Assembly: GCF_048544455.1 (NCBI RefSeq)
Contig: NC_133531.1
Location: forward strand, 67,184,099 to 67,248,098
Direction: 5' to 3'
Source: Silene latifolia
Taxonomy: Eukaryota > Streptophyta > Magnoliopsida > Caryophyllales > Caryophyllaceae
Length of the DNA stretch: 64,000 nucleotides
The translations under genes were made by a program, and so were the position numbers. Shown piece after piece: positions 1-11,773 of this stretch; the stretch's first letter is position 1, and each line of letters begins with the position of its first letter. Under the pieces are notes generated by a model. That model was not told the DNA's origin and ran no database searches. It was given only the letters and a program-made list of their open reading frames with translations.

Positions 1-1756
1 CCCGTCGTACTCGTGATAATTGAAGAGGGAAAAAATGAGCATTTGTTTCTTGTGAAAACTTACAAACATGGTACCCTTACCATTTCATATCTCATATGAT
101 TCGATTTAGTGGAAAAATAATTTAGACAAAAATTGATAAAATCCCCAAAAGGATCAAGTAACTCAAAGTAACTTGATTGAAGTCCAAACCATATCGAATA
201 GCGTTTGATTTCTTATCCAACCACACATTATTCTATAATGCGTGTTAAGAGAGATTAACTTGTGATACTATATCACATTTCCTTTGGCTTATATCAAAGT
301 CTTCACTTTGATAATCCCATCACGACTAAATCGTGATTCCTTGAACTCTTTAAACTTCTTCAAAGATGTTTTCTATTTACCTTATTAAGTGAACACATTA
401 GCGTCAACTTAAATCGTTGGTAAAAGAAAATGATTAACCTATTTTGGATCAATGATTTAAAACCTCGATCTCCTTTTCAACCAAAAGGCACGAGATATCT
501 TGCTTTGAATAAAAGATACGCATATACCGTTAACAATCTAATGGTTTCAAGAGTACTCGATAACTCTTTTCGTTCATCATTCCAAAATTCAAGGTTTAAT
601 CTTGGGTTACCAATTTGAGTCTTGCATCATCTTCATGATATATCATTCTAGTTTGGTTTAGAATATAATCACCTTGATAATGGGCTAGCCATACATCAAA
701 TCGTGGTGTATAGGGTCACAAAAGTGAAACCTCATTTGTATCTTAACAAGTTTGTATTCTTATTCAGAGTTTATGTACTTAATAGTCACAATTAAGTACA
801 ACTCCAAACCCAAAAACTAGATTTAGTACACAATGACTCTATCTCTCGACTTCATTGTTGCTAGTCGTCATATTCTAATCATCTTATGTGTCGAATACAA
901 TGATGAAAACCTCCACTGGTTTCTAATATTGACGAAGTGGTACTAGCAAAATTTATGTTTAATCAAATAAACATTTAAAGAAGAAGGTCCCATTAGATGT
1001 CCCACAACTAACTTGTTGATTCTTCAATAATTTGGGGTAGTTTCCTTTCTTGTGTCCAACATTTAAGACAATGGAAACTTTATCGGTCGGGATTGATAGG
1101 TTTAGTATCGCTATTCTCAACAACTTTACTTTTAACATTACCTTGTATCAATTCCGTTATAATCTTTACTTCTTGAACCTCGTCCTCATCTTAACGGTTT
1201 AAGAGAATGCTCCCACTCATTTCAATGAGTCTTTGCTTTGAGAAGCAAAATTGAATTCATGAAGATCACTCTTCATTTGTTCGTTTTAGTCTTAAAACTT
1301 TCATTGAAGTGGTTGCGTTATTTTGGTCAATTACGAATTCTTGACAAAACTAATTACCAAAACAATTTATCGCTTCAAGGTACTTAATTCATATAAGTAC
1401 ATGAAAAACAATCCATTGTAAGTAGATGTGTTAGTCTAGAATCAAAAACCTGTTTGATAATGAATAACTTTAATCTATACTCTTTGCAAGAGATCCTTAG
1501 CAATGGTTAATTCAAGGTCTTTAGAAGAAAATTCAAATTTTGTCTTTAGTTACGATGTTTTAATGGAGTTTTGAATCAAAAACGAAATGATATCGTATAT
1601 GAATAGTGGTAAAGAAATAGAACAATATAACAACGGAATAGTGGAAAACTTAACATTTATCGTTTTATTAATACTTGAAAAACAAGTATAGCATTTACAT
1701 AGTGACCTCTACCCAACTATGATAAATGATTCCAAGATCCAAATTCATATTAACTT

Positions 1757-2019
1757 GGGCACGGTGTGGCCGATACATACCTTATCAATATAACTCGGTG
1801 GATTAACTCTTTAATCGATTATACTTTTAGAACTCTTGGTCGATAAAATTACATTAACATTTATCTTTAGCCCAAAACACATCCGACAAGGGCACGATGT
1901 GGCCGATACATCCCTTATCAAAAACTTTTATTGAGTTCAACCCAAATTTTGAATAAATGTGTCCATGATCCAAATCCACATCAACTTGGGCACGGTGTGG
2001 CCGATACATCCCTTATCAA
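1757..2019 (-). repeat. Repeated leader motif of the copia family
   Basis: Three copies of a roughly 31-base block (core GGGCACGGTGTGGCCGATAC on the plus strand) lie at about 1757-1787, 1890-1920 and 1988-2019, with a shorter related block near 2070-2105. The same motif recurs in reverse in the leader of the central copia element (29137-29399), so it is a family-level leader repeat and not a local accident. Confidence 0.8.
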
Positions 2020-3836
2020 CATGAATTCGGTGGATAGACATTTATCACCCACTTCCCCTACGTAACAAGGTTTGTACCCCGGTGTGGCCGAGTGCACTCC
2101 CTCGCGAAATAGGTTTTCATGGTTTCTACTATTTGGTAAGGCTATGTCTCAATTAATTGTTTTAGCGAGAGGTCATGTCAATTTATTATCTATCACGTTT
2201 TAAGTGAACTAAAGCGGTGAACTACGATAATTCTAATTGACATGGTCGATAAACTCGATTAAAAGATGATGCATGTTTTAGTTATGGCGATTTAGCGATG
2301 CATGCAACATATGAATAAAATGCAAAGCATAAATTAAATAAAATCCTAGTATGGCCTTCCTAAAATAGAAAAACTATTTAACTATTACATATTTGGAAAC
2401 CAACTCCATTGGTCCCTTGAACTTCGGTTGTGGCACGCATCTCGAGGTAACACCGTCTTTATGTATCGCCATCTTGAAGAAATCCGTCTTTGGGAACTCC
2501 GAAATGAATAAAATTACATAATAAATTACATAATTTCCTATTATACATTTGTAACAAAGATAAAATAAATCTATTAAATTACAAAACGGTGATACGAGAT
2601 CACAATAAAATTACAACCGAATCGATATACCCATACATTTCGGGAAATACCAATTAAAAAACTAAGGCCATACTAAGTAAAAATTACATAATTCAAAATT
2701 TACATAAATTAAAATTATGACAATCATAAAGAAAATGCAGCATTATAATATGTATGATCATGCCCAATTTTATGCTAAATCGCCTTTAATTAGCCAATAT
2801 CGTATATTACTCGGTTTTAGATTTGCGTGATTTCAACATTTTATAATCACAAAAATTACATAAATTCATATTTATGTATAAGTTAATTACCCTAACCTCT
2901 TAGGACTCAAAATTTAGTCTTCACTAATTATTTGACCATAATTAACTCATATTTCTAAAATTGTTCATTAATGGACCAAAAATATAAAAATAAGCTATAA
3001 ACTTCAAATAAATCACAAAATTTCAAATAAATTAAAATTTTGAAATTTAAACTCATGAACATTCTGGAAAAAATACCATGACACTCATAATGTTCAAAAA
3101 CTTAGGTTAAAATTTCAAAAATTTTCCGGAAAAACAATGTTGCGGTTTATCGGTTTTTTAACAAAATAATCATAAAAACATGAGAAAAATTATATTCATT
3201 AACTTTTCAATTTTAGATCTGAAATGGATAATAAAATGCAACATATGACGTTTTTCCTTAGTCATGGAGTATGTTTTAGGAATTATTCACTAATTAAGTC
3301 ACTATTTATGCTATTTTTCATCAAAAATCCATAAATCATGCATAAAGACTTCAATATAGCCCATTATTTTACACACATCTTGTAAAATTGCATGTGACAA
3401 CATACTAAATTTCTATGACCAGATTAGAAATATTTCTCATATTAACCTATTTTTCATCTAAATCCGATTTTTATCATGAAAAATCCATTTTTCGAGCATA
3501 AAAACTCATAAAATTATGAAAATTTCCAGATCATCTAAAAAACATATCCAAAAACCACCTGAAAATTCGAAGTTTAGCTAATTTTCGTCCAAAAATGACA
3601 TTTTTATCATAAAAATCACATTTTAATGCCAATATTATATAAAATGAACAATAAAATCCATAAATTAACAAAAATATCCTAAATACATTTTAGGATCAGA
3701 AACTTTAACATGCAAAAATTAATTTTGTGATATATCATAATAACACAAATTATACAAGTTTTATATGTTAATCTTTATAACTCGGAAAAACTTTTAACCG
3801 ATTTGCATGCAAACAACCATGGCTCTTGATACCGAT

Positions 3837-5105
3837 TGAAGGAAAAGTAGATCTATATACTCAACATATTCATATATGTTTTATTTTAATTTGTCATAAA
3901 ATTAAATGGTGGATCTTATGCATGCAAACTAATAAACAATATAAAGAAGAAACCATCATCTTACATTGTGATTTTCGGATTTATGGGCACAAGTTAGTTC
4001 ACCTACTCACTTGTTCTTGAGCTTCCAAATATTGGATAAACAAGGTTCAAATTAGAAACTCTCCCAAAAGCATATACCCAAGAAAACTCATAATAACCAA
4101 TATTATTTAGATCTAGTAATAATATTAGTTTTACTATAAAATTGACACAAAATAAATTGTATTTTTATTCTTGAAAATCTCGGTCAAGAGGGAGTATTTG
4201 TGAGATTTTATGTCTCTAGAAAAATCACATATTGTAGAGAGTATCTTTCTTACACTACTAAAAAATGTTGTGTGTAAGGATGAATGAATAAATTGAAAAG
4301 AAAAACTCTTTTCTTTTCTCCTATGGTTGGCCGAAAAAATGCCTTCGGTAGTATGCCCAATGCATTTCACTTTTGCTCTTCACAAGAGGCTAGGCATGCA
4401 ACTCTAGGGTTATCATTGTGTTTTATTTAGAATAAAATAAATTAAACAACACAAACCCTTAATAACCTTCATATTTTCGGTTACCATGTAAAATGGTAGT
4501 CCATATTATCTTTGTCATTTGTCAATTGTAACATGTGTGACATGTTACTTGACTTATGGAATTGTAATGTATTTTTAACACATTAAAAATCAACATACTC
4601 ATAAAATATGTCATTAACAAAATCGACTAGTAATTTGTAATTACTTGTACCAAAAGTGTTCCCGAATTATAAACTACAACATTCTGTATTTATAATAATT
4701 TATTCATTCCGTTTCAATTGTTTCTGTAAACAATAATTTCATCTAAGTAATGAAACAATTCGATTACTTAGACCGTGTCTCATTTAATCATATTTACAAT
4801 AAGATACGTAAATTATACTCACAAAAATCATCCGTCAATTTTAAGCAATTTAATTAACTCGTATCGGTATACGATTAATTAAATAATCAATTAAGAGTAT
4901 TTCCCTATAGGTATGACCTAAGGGGATCAACTGATCACCACCGTCGCACGACAGTAATGTCAAACTCTAGTCAGCCAATCATTACCGATATGTGTGGACC
5001 AGTTGACTGTAAAATATTACATCCCACATGTATTCTTAAAATGAGATTTAATAATGATATTTAAATCATGTGATCGCACTATTGTTGAGGACACATTTCC
5101 CAACA
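3837..5105 (-). repeat. 5' LTR of the left copia fossil
   Basis: On the minus strand the repeat starts TGTTGGGAAATGTGTCCT at 5105 and ends in CA at 3837-3838, about 1269 bp. It is followed (leftwards) by a GGTATCAAGAGCC-like primer-binding site complementary to initiator tRNA-Met. It aligns along its length, with many substitutions, to the LTRs at 26041-27313 and 43682-44950. Flanking LINE sequence begins at 5106. Confidence 0.88.
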
Positions 5106-6680
5106 CCTACCACTCAGAAATGGATCCCCAAGTAGAAAACTGTGAATGTACCTCAACCTATCCCTGTGACCTCTGCTGTGAGTGTATCTGATACTCCTGT
5201 GGTTTCCAAAACCCCTGAGGAAATCCAGCATAAATTGCAGGTCTCTTGGTCCAAGGATGGTAAGTATGGCCAGCCTCCTGCCAAACCAGTCACTACTCTT
5301 AGCAGGCAAGACATAATACGTGCTGGCAAAGCTACTACTCATTTAAGTCAGTACACGTTCCAGGATGCTCTTAATAATGCTGCCAAAAAATCTGGTGTTG
5401 GAAGTGTCCTTGTTAATGATCCTCCAAGAGTTGGTGTGGGTACAAGTGGTAGTGCATTACTCCCCCTGGGAGTAATGCATAACATTGGTTTCTGGAACGT
5501 GAGGGGACTAAATAGCTCATCTAAGCAAAAGCAAGTTAAATGGTTTTTACATTCTCATATGGTGGGTCTATTTGGTCTCCTTGAGATAAAGGTAAAGCCT
5601 TTGTCTCTAAACTCTGTTAGGAAAAGTGTGTGTGATGGTTGGTCTCTCTCCACTAATTCTTCTTATCATTCTAGGGGCAGAGTGTGGGTACTATGGAATC
5701 CCTCTGTCTTTTATGTGCATTTTGTCCATTATAGTGCCCAGTCTATTCATATGATGGTTACTGAAAATAGCTCCAATTTCACATTTTTTTGCACCATGGT
5801 TTATGCCTATAATGATACCACTGATAGGAAAAGTTTATAGCATGACCTTTGTTCTTTTGCTGATTCTATTCATGATCCTTGGATTCTTTGTGGTGACTTC
5901 AACTGTGTACTAAAATCCTCTGAGAGACTTGGTGGGTCTTCATCTGATGAGGAGATTAAGGATTTTCAGGAATGTTTAGATTATTGTTAGATGATAGATA
6001 GCCCAGCTGCTGGATCCTATTATACCTGGAATAACAAGCAGGAACCACAGACTAGAGTTTATTCCAGACTAGATAGGGTTCTTGTTAATAATCACTGGAT
6101 TCACCATAGACCTAATACATATGCTCATTTTTACAATGAAGGCATTTTTGATCACACTCCTTGTATTATCCAAGAGCCTGCTGCCTCTATGAAGGGGAGA
6201 AGGAGTTTTAAATATTTCAATATGTGGAACCAAGTGCCTGAATTCAAGCCTTGCATTACTCACCATTGGAATCAGTCTTGGCAAGGGACTAAAATGTTTA
6301 AAGTTGTTATGAAATTGAAGAGTCTCAAGAGACCTCTGAAAGATTTAAACAAAGACTTATTTAATGATATTGAGAATAGTGCAGTTCATGCATGGAAGAT
6401 ATTAGATAACATCCAAGATCAATTAAGGACTGCCCCTGGTGATCCTACCCTTTTGGTTAAGGAGAAGGAAGCTGCTGGTGTTTACAGAGAGTTGCAAGCT
6501 GCTTGTGACAGCTTTTTGACTCAAAAATCAAAAGCCACCTGGTTAATCAAGGGGACAACAACACTAGGTATTTTCATAGTCTCCTTAGAGCAAGAAGTGT
6601 TAAAAATAAAATTTTCCTCATTGAGGATACTGATGGCCATGTGCATTCTGATGGATCCCATATACAGTCTGCCTTTTTGA
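5106..6680 (+). pseudogene. LINE 1 ORF1 tail and AP-endonuclease domain
   Basis: The open stretch 5142-5840 begins with low-complexity ORF1-tail protein and runs without a stop into the endonuclease start (Met at 5476, then IGFWNVRGLN, the usual opening of plant LINE endonucleases). The endonuclease continues after a stop at 5838-5840 with ILCGDFN and, after another stop at 5988-5990, with SRLDRVLVN and FDHTPC. These are the expected catalytic blocks of an exo/endo/phosphatase fold. Two nonsense codons interrupt it. The RT linker follows to about 6555, where the frame changes. Confidence 0.85.
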
Positions 6681-8620
6681 AGTATTATGAAACTTTACTT
6701 GGGACTGCTGGGCATACTACCCCTGTTTGTGCCTCTGTGGTTCAGCAAGGTCCTATTTGTAACTCTGAGCATCACTCTATTCTACTGGTCCCTGTCACTA
6801 AGAAGGAAATTAAGGAGGCATTTTTTTCTATTCCAACTCATAAGGCCCCTAGGCCTGATGGTTTCTCTAGTGCCTTCTTTAAAGATTCTTGGTCTGTTGT
6901 TGGTGATGAGGTGTGTGATGCCATTTTGGATTTTTTTTCAGTCTGGTAAGATGCTTCAACAGATCAACCATACCTTCATTACTTTGATTCCAAAAATTGA
7001 CAATCCTCAAAATGTCACACAATTTCGTCCTATTTCCTGCTGCAATGTCTTATATAAAGTCATTTCTAAAATTCTGTGCACTAGACTCTTCTCTATTTTG
7101 CCTTCTATTGTCAGTAAGAATCAAGGAGGGTTTGTTAAGGGGAGGAGTATTGCTGAAAATATTCTCATTTGCCAGGATCTTGTGAGACTCTATAATAGAA
7201 AGGCTGTTTCCCCTAGATGTTTGATGAAAATTGATCTCAAAAAAGCCTATGATTCAGTGCATTGGGACTTTGTGGAACAAATGCTTATTGCCTTATGATG
7301 GGGCATATTCTGCACCCGCTGACCAGTCAGCATATTGAGCAAGGTCAAAGATATCCACAGCAAGTCAACGTCTTAAACAGCCTAACCGACGGCACCTGTC
7401 GGCCTGTCTCTTGTGCCTCGGCGGGGACAACTGGCCAGCCGAGGCACACATCCGCGAACTCATATCCAAGACCCCTCGCCGGTGAGTCAACAGGGCCTGC
7501 CGGCCTGCCATGGGTCCCTCGGCCGAGGGGTAGATCAGTCTTTCCACCTGCTAGCCACTTGGCCACTTGGCCACTACGTGACAAAAGGTGAAAGTCTATA
7601 AATACTCCTCAACTCTCATTGAGGAGGAGATCGACAATTTAACCTAAGAATCACTATTCATCTGGTAATATCTTCCTTATCTCTCTACAATATATACTTC
7701 ACCAAGTAACAACAACTTATCTTTCTAAGTTTACTGACTTGAGCGTCGGAGTGAGTTCGCTCGGCCCAAAGCCGAGCCCTCAGTTTGCTCATTGTTTCAG
7801 GAGACCGCAAGGAGGAGTCAACCAAAGACGTCATTCTACAAGCACGGGTGGTAACGTATAACTGCTCTGGAATTACACCCGGAACACCTTAAACTTCCCT
7901 ACTCAATTTATTCATCTGGTTATGATTTGTGTAAGAACTGCTTCTTACTCTTTGGTGCTTAATGGAGAGAATTTTGGGTATTTTAAAGGGGCAAAAGGGT
8001 TGAGGCAAGGGGATCATATCTCCCCTCTCTTTTTTACTATTACCATGGAATACCTAAGTAGGATTTTGGCTCATGTTACTGCTACTATGCCTTTCAAGTT
8101 TTACCCTCTGTGTAGCCAGCTCAAGTTATCCCACCTCATGTTTGCTGATGACCTGCTTCTCTTCTCTAAGGGGGATACTACTTCCATTATGATTCTTCTT
8201 AGAGCTTTTGCAACCTTCTTTGGTATCCACTGGTCTTCAAATGAACTCTCTGAAGTCTAACATCTATTTTAATGGGGTTGCTTCTAGTGTCAAAAGTGAT
8301 ATCATGCAGATCTCTGGTTTCTCTGAAGGAGCTTTGCCATTTAAGTATTTGGGGGTGCCTATTTCTGCTGGTAGGCTCACTGTAAAGAACTGCTCTTGCC
8401 TTATTGAGAAGATTACTGAAAGAATCCATGGTTATGCTGCCAAGAAATTATCTTATGCTGGTAGATTAACCTTGGTGAATTCTGTTCTTACCACTCTATA
8501 TACATACTGGGCTTCTATTTTCATTCTGCCAAAGGGAGTGTTAAGGAGAATTGATGCCCTTTGCAGAAACTACTTATGGGATGGGTCAACTGAGTATGTT
8601 AGATCCCCTCTTGTTAGCTA
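6556..8620 (+). pseudogene. LINE 1 reverse transcriptase, interrupted
   Basis: The RT blocks are recognisable in order: HKAPRPDGFSSAFFK (6837 on), FITLIPKIDNP and FRPISCCNVLYK (about 6970-7060), SIAENILICQDLV, MKIDLKKAYDSVHWDFVEQM (7224-7283), then after the inserted LTR GLRQGDHISPLFF (about 8000) and LMFADDLLLFSK with the FADD catalytic block (about 8138-8172). The thumb and connection region follows to 8620. Frame changes near 6940 and 8230 and a 591-bp solo LTR at 7296-7886 break it. The coding sequence resumes exactly after the LTR's target duplication. Confidence 0.88.
7296..7886 (+). repeat. Solo LTR in the LINE 1 reverse transcriptase
   Basis: A 591-bp block starts TGATGGGGC and ends GGAACA, flanked on both sides by the perfect 5-bp duplication CCTTA (7291-7295 and 7887-7891). 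It is markedly richer in G+C than its surroundings. It contains a TATAAATA box at about 7597, followed by a hairpin-capable stretch (CTCAACTCTCATTGAGGAGG). There is no internal region, so this is a solo LTR left by recombination. I do not recognise the family; the promoter layout implies plus orientation. Confidence 0.88.
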
Positions 8621-9559
8621 GGAAAAGGAGTGTGTTCCAAAAGATGAAGGTGGACTTGGTATTAGGCATAGCATTGCCTGGAATCTTGCTTCAATCTGTA
8701 AGCTCTCCTGGTGGATTTATTCTAATCAGGATAGTCTGTGGGTACAGTGGGTACACCACATTTATATGAAAGATGTTCCCTGGTCTCTTTATAAACCTAA
8801 ACATGATGCTCCTTGGACCTGGAAGACTATTTGTAAAGTTAAGGACAAGTTCATAGCTGGTTTTCCACTACTGGACTGTGGCTGCCATGTCCTTCTGGTT
8901 ACTTAGTTAGTAGTGGTTACCAGTGGATCAGACAAAAATTTCCTACTGTTACCTGGAATAAAATGATTTGGAATTCCTGGTGCATTTCAAAGCACTCTTT
9001 TATAAGTTGGCTAATTGCTCGTATAGCTTTGCAGCTGAAAGATAAGCTTTTCCTGTTGGGAATCATTCCTGATGATATTTGCTTTCTCTGTGGCTCAGCA
9101 CTTGAAAACCATCAACATCTGTTCACTCAGTGCTGTTATACCAGAAAGCTTGTTGCCTTGCTCAGTCTGAAATTGAATATTGGTCTGCCTGTAGCTAACC
9201 TCTTAGTCTGGATGCAGACTAAACCACGGGCAAAAATTAAGAAGCAGGTTACTATTGTTTGGATTCAAGCCTTGTACTACACTATCTGGCATCAGAGGAA
9301 TAAGGCTAGAATTGAAGGGGTTGTTCAACGACCTGAACATGTTTTTCAGCAGATTCAGTGCTTACTTAAATGTCGATTTTTAGAGTGGCATGTTTGTATC
9401 AAACGGAGTAATGATAGGGCATGGTTTAAGACAGTAACTTATTAGCTGCCTTTTACTTAGCCTTAGAATTGTATCCAAAATGGATAGTTTGTAATAGCTT
9501 GTTTATGATCTTAATGAGAATTTCTAACCTTTCACCAAAAAAAAAAAAAAAAAAAAAAA
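8621..9559 (+). pseudogene. LINE 1 C-terminal zf-RVT region and 3' tail
   Basis: The open frame 8963-9445 reads WNSWCISKHSFISWLIARIAL and then DDICFLCGSALENHQHLFTQC, the Cys/His pattern of the zf-RVT domain found at the C-terminus of plant L1-type LINE ORF2 proteins. It ends at a natural TAG, with about 90 bases of 3' UTR and a 23-base poly(A). The stretch 8621-8962 is the degraded connection between RT and zf-RVT, readable only in pieces. Confidence 0.82.
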
Positions 9560-10369
9560 CGCTATTCAACTTGAGGTAAACATAATTCAACTTTGATTTG
9601 TGCTATCATATAGCTTATCTTAGTTATTAAATAATGATCTTTCCACACTCCTATAGTGGTAATTTTCTTATATTTTGTTTCACCTAACATACATAATAAC
9701 CTAATAGACATGAAAGTATATCTTTTTCTTTTGTTTAAGGCTTTGCTTGACTTTTGTTAAAACAAAGTTATTGATATTGAATGAAAAATTAAGGAATTAC
9801 TGTATTTTGTGGGGTGTTACTTTAATTCTTTCCTATAATATTTGACCGTGATGGAGCAATTAATTTGGTCTGGATGGATTAAATTACCTTTTGTATATTT
9901 CTTGCTGCTCAAGCTTAATTAGTCACTACATCCAATATTAGATAAAATACTGCGATAACTCTTTACAGTATACACAAATATGTGCAGAGGATTGGGTTCG
10001 TTTCAGAATTTAGCCGAGGAATTTGAGTGAATTCACTCGCTTAACTATGGTGGCGTGGGAGTCTGGAATGACTGCAATAATGTGTTTCATGGGGGTGTTG
10101 CTAAAGACCCGAGAGTGGTAGTCGATCAGGTCCTTGCCTACTGGGGTAGCTATAGCGAGGTGTGTAATGAGATGGGTAGTGGGGTGAAGAACAAGCGTGT
10201 TGAGGTTGCGGCTAAGTGGGGCCCTCCACCAAACATGTACTTAGTGATTTATTTAGCCATTTTAACGTACAATCAATTATAAAATTTGTAATAGTTAATT
10301 ATCATTTCCCGTATTTGTTATACATAAATGTTGATTATACCCGTGCATTTTGCACGGGTTACACACTAG
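9560..10369 (+). mobile_element. Helitron-type 3' segment
   Basis: The segment ends with a Helitron terminus: a CCCGTGCA-ttt-TGCACGGG hairpin (about 10340-10358) followed by ACTAG at 10365-10369 and then T. It carries a captured coding fragment (10055-10250). The 5' end cannot be placed; it may lie left of LINE 1, which would then have inserted inside this Helitron. No rolling-circle replicase is visible, so the element is non-autonomous. Confidence 0.7.
10055..10252 (+). pseudogene. Captured fragment of a LINE-type RNase H protein
   Basis: The translation VWNDCNNVFHGG, then DPRVVVDQVLAYW and AAKWGPPPN, matches the linker between zf-RVT and RNase H in plant LINE-derived 'ribonuclease H' proteins, which ordinarily read W-x-x-RN-N-x-x-F and then KWxPPP before the RNase H domain. 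It stops at the PPP motif, where the next exon or domain should begin. It sits about 120 bases from the Helitron terminus, as expected of a gene piece captured by a non-autonomous Helitron. Confidence 0.6.
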
Positions 10370-11773
10370 TTTGAAGGTAAAAGTGCGGTTCTTTTGCATT
10401 GTTATGGTCAATGAATAATAAAGTGATATTAAACATTAAGCACATTACAAGCAATTCTTATACCATGCACCCAAGAGTATGGTGCATGGTACTCCCATCA
10501 GTTTTTTTAGTTGTAATGTAATTAGTGGGTAGTTATTAAAAGGTGCATATCTTATTTTTATTAATTCAGAAGACATTACTGAATGCAGGATGCACCACGT
10601 CATTTGTAATTTTTTTTTTTTTTTTTTTGAAATTCAAGTTATGGTGGGATCCGTTGGTGTGCAAAGAAATTAGTTCTTTAAATCATCCGGCAATACAAAC
10701 ATGCGACAATTTTCGTCTTAAAAAAAATTCTATGAAATAATTTTATACAACTGGAATAAATGAAATTAATTGCATAAAACCGGAATGCATTAAAATTGGA
10801 ATAAATGAAATTAATTACAAATAATCAGAAAGAATTACATAATTAATAAAAAAAATTACATAATTACGAGAAAAAATTACATTAAGTACGGGAATGAATT
10901 ACATATAATGCGAATAAATTACATAACTTGCATAATTTTTAAAACTAGATAGTACGATATATTTCTAAAAATAAATTAATCCTGGCGGAGTATTTACTTA
11001 AAGTAAAAAACTCGGCAACTTTTCTATCAGCCGCGCACACCGAAAATGGTAGGTGACAATGATAGGCTACAGAGTAAATTTACACTCCAACTAGCATTTA
11101 AAGCTAAATTAAATATTTTATTTCGTTAAAAAAACAAAATAAATTTATAAATTTATTGAAATATTTAAATTTACCAATTTTGAAAAATTATAAGACAAAT
11201 GATTCACAATTGTTCTAAAAAACATTTTTTTAAAATATAACACGATAATGACACAATTGTAAAACGTTAACATATATAATTTTTTTAAATAATCCTTTCA
11301 GATTTGTACAGAAAGTCGTTCATCACCGAGGATTTATTTATTTGGAGCAAAAATTATGGCAACTTTACTATCAATCGCGCAATCGAAACTCGGAAGATGA
11401 CAATTATAGGCTACCGAGTAATTTCTACTTCGACAAGTACGTTTTATAGGCAACATTAATATCGTCATGTTAAATACACTTGAACCGTCAAACTTCAAAT
11501 CATAAACTGCATGAAATCAGAGAATCAGTTATGCTAACATAATGGCATGTGCAGTTAATTAAGTGATGACAACAGTTACAACAGTTTGCAAGGAGTGGAG
11601 TTGTGGCTTAATGGCAATAGTGGGGAAGTTAGGGTTACATTAGAGGTTATGTAGATCGCTGATTTAGACCAACTATATAATTACAATAGAAATGCAAATA
11701 AAAAAAATTCATCCAAAAACATTAATACCGGCCCAAATACATACCGTGCAATTTTGCACGGGTTTAAAACTAG
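10370..11773 (+). other. AT-rich segment ending in a second Helitron 3' terminus
   Basis: No coding signal. It ends with CCGTGCAATTTTGCACGGG followed by CTAG at 11770-11773, a Helitron-type hairpin terminus. A hairpin-forming block (TACCATGCACC with its reverse complement about 8 bases later, 10461-10489) lies near the left side. Two diverged copies of an about 80-base segment (near 11015-11095 and 11345-11435, core CGGCAACTTT...GACAAT.ATAGGCTAC) are about 330 bases apart. Poly(T) at 10611-10629. Confidence 0.5.

Larger units (their letters stand above)
1..5105 (-). mobile_element. Ty1/copia LTR retrotransposon, 5' half, reverse orientation, decayed
   Basis: This is the leader and gag side of a copia element read on the minus strand: LTR at 3837-5105, primer-binding site just left of it, a long non-coding leader, then a degraded gag/protease region running off the left edge. 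It matches in reverse the leader of the copia element at 26041-44950, including the repeated leader motif (1757-2019) and the downstream stretch equivalent to the gag start near 1.6 kb. Traces of a gag zinc knuckle can be read on the minus strand near 1040-1090. It carries many breaks and has no open frame of useful length, so it is an old fossil, clearly older than the central copy. The remainder lies outside the window. Confidence 0.85.
5106..9559 (+). mobile_element. L1-type plant LINE, lineage without RNase H (LINE 1)
   Basis: A non-LTR retrotransposon on the plus strand. Its parts, in order, are the tail of ORF1 running into the endonuclease, a reverse transcriptase, and a C-terminal zinc-binding zf-RVT domain ending at 9445. 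A short 3' UTR with the typical TTGTAATAGCTTGTTTATG stretch leads into a poly(A) run at 9537-9559. The 5' part lies left of the window because the copia element at 1-5105 inserted in ORF1. A solo LTR interrupts the RT. Stop codons at 5838 and 5988, and frame changes near 6555, 6940 and 8230, show it is dead. No RNase H domain follows zf-RVT, unlike the LINE at 52615-56328, so two LINE lineages are present. Confidence 0.9.

Noticed and set aside
5079-5342. Minus-strand open frame opposite the LINE 1 endonuclease start
   Set aside because: Shadow of the plus-strand coding sequence; no recognisable domain and it crosses the copia/LINE boundary.
7262-7601. Several short open frames on both strands in the GC-rich stretch
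   Set aside because: They lie inside the solo LTR 7296-7886; GC-rich DNA keeps all frames open by chance.
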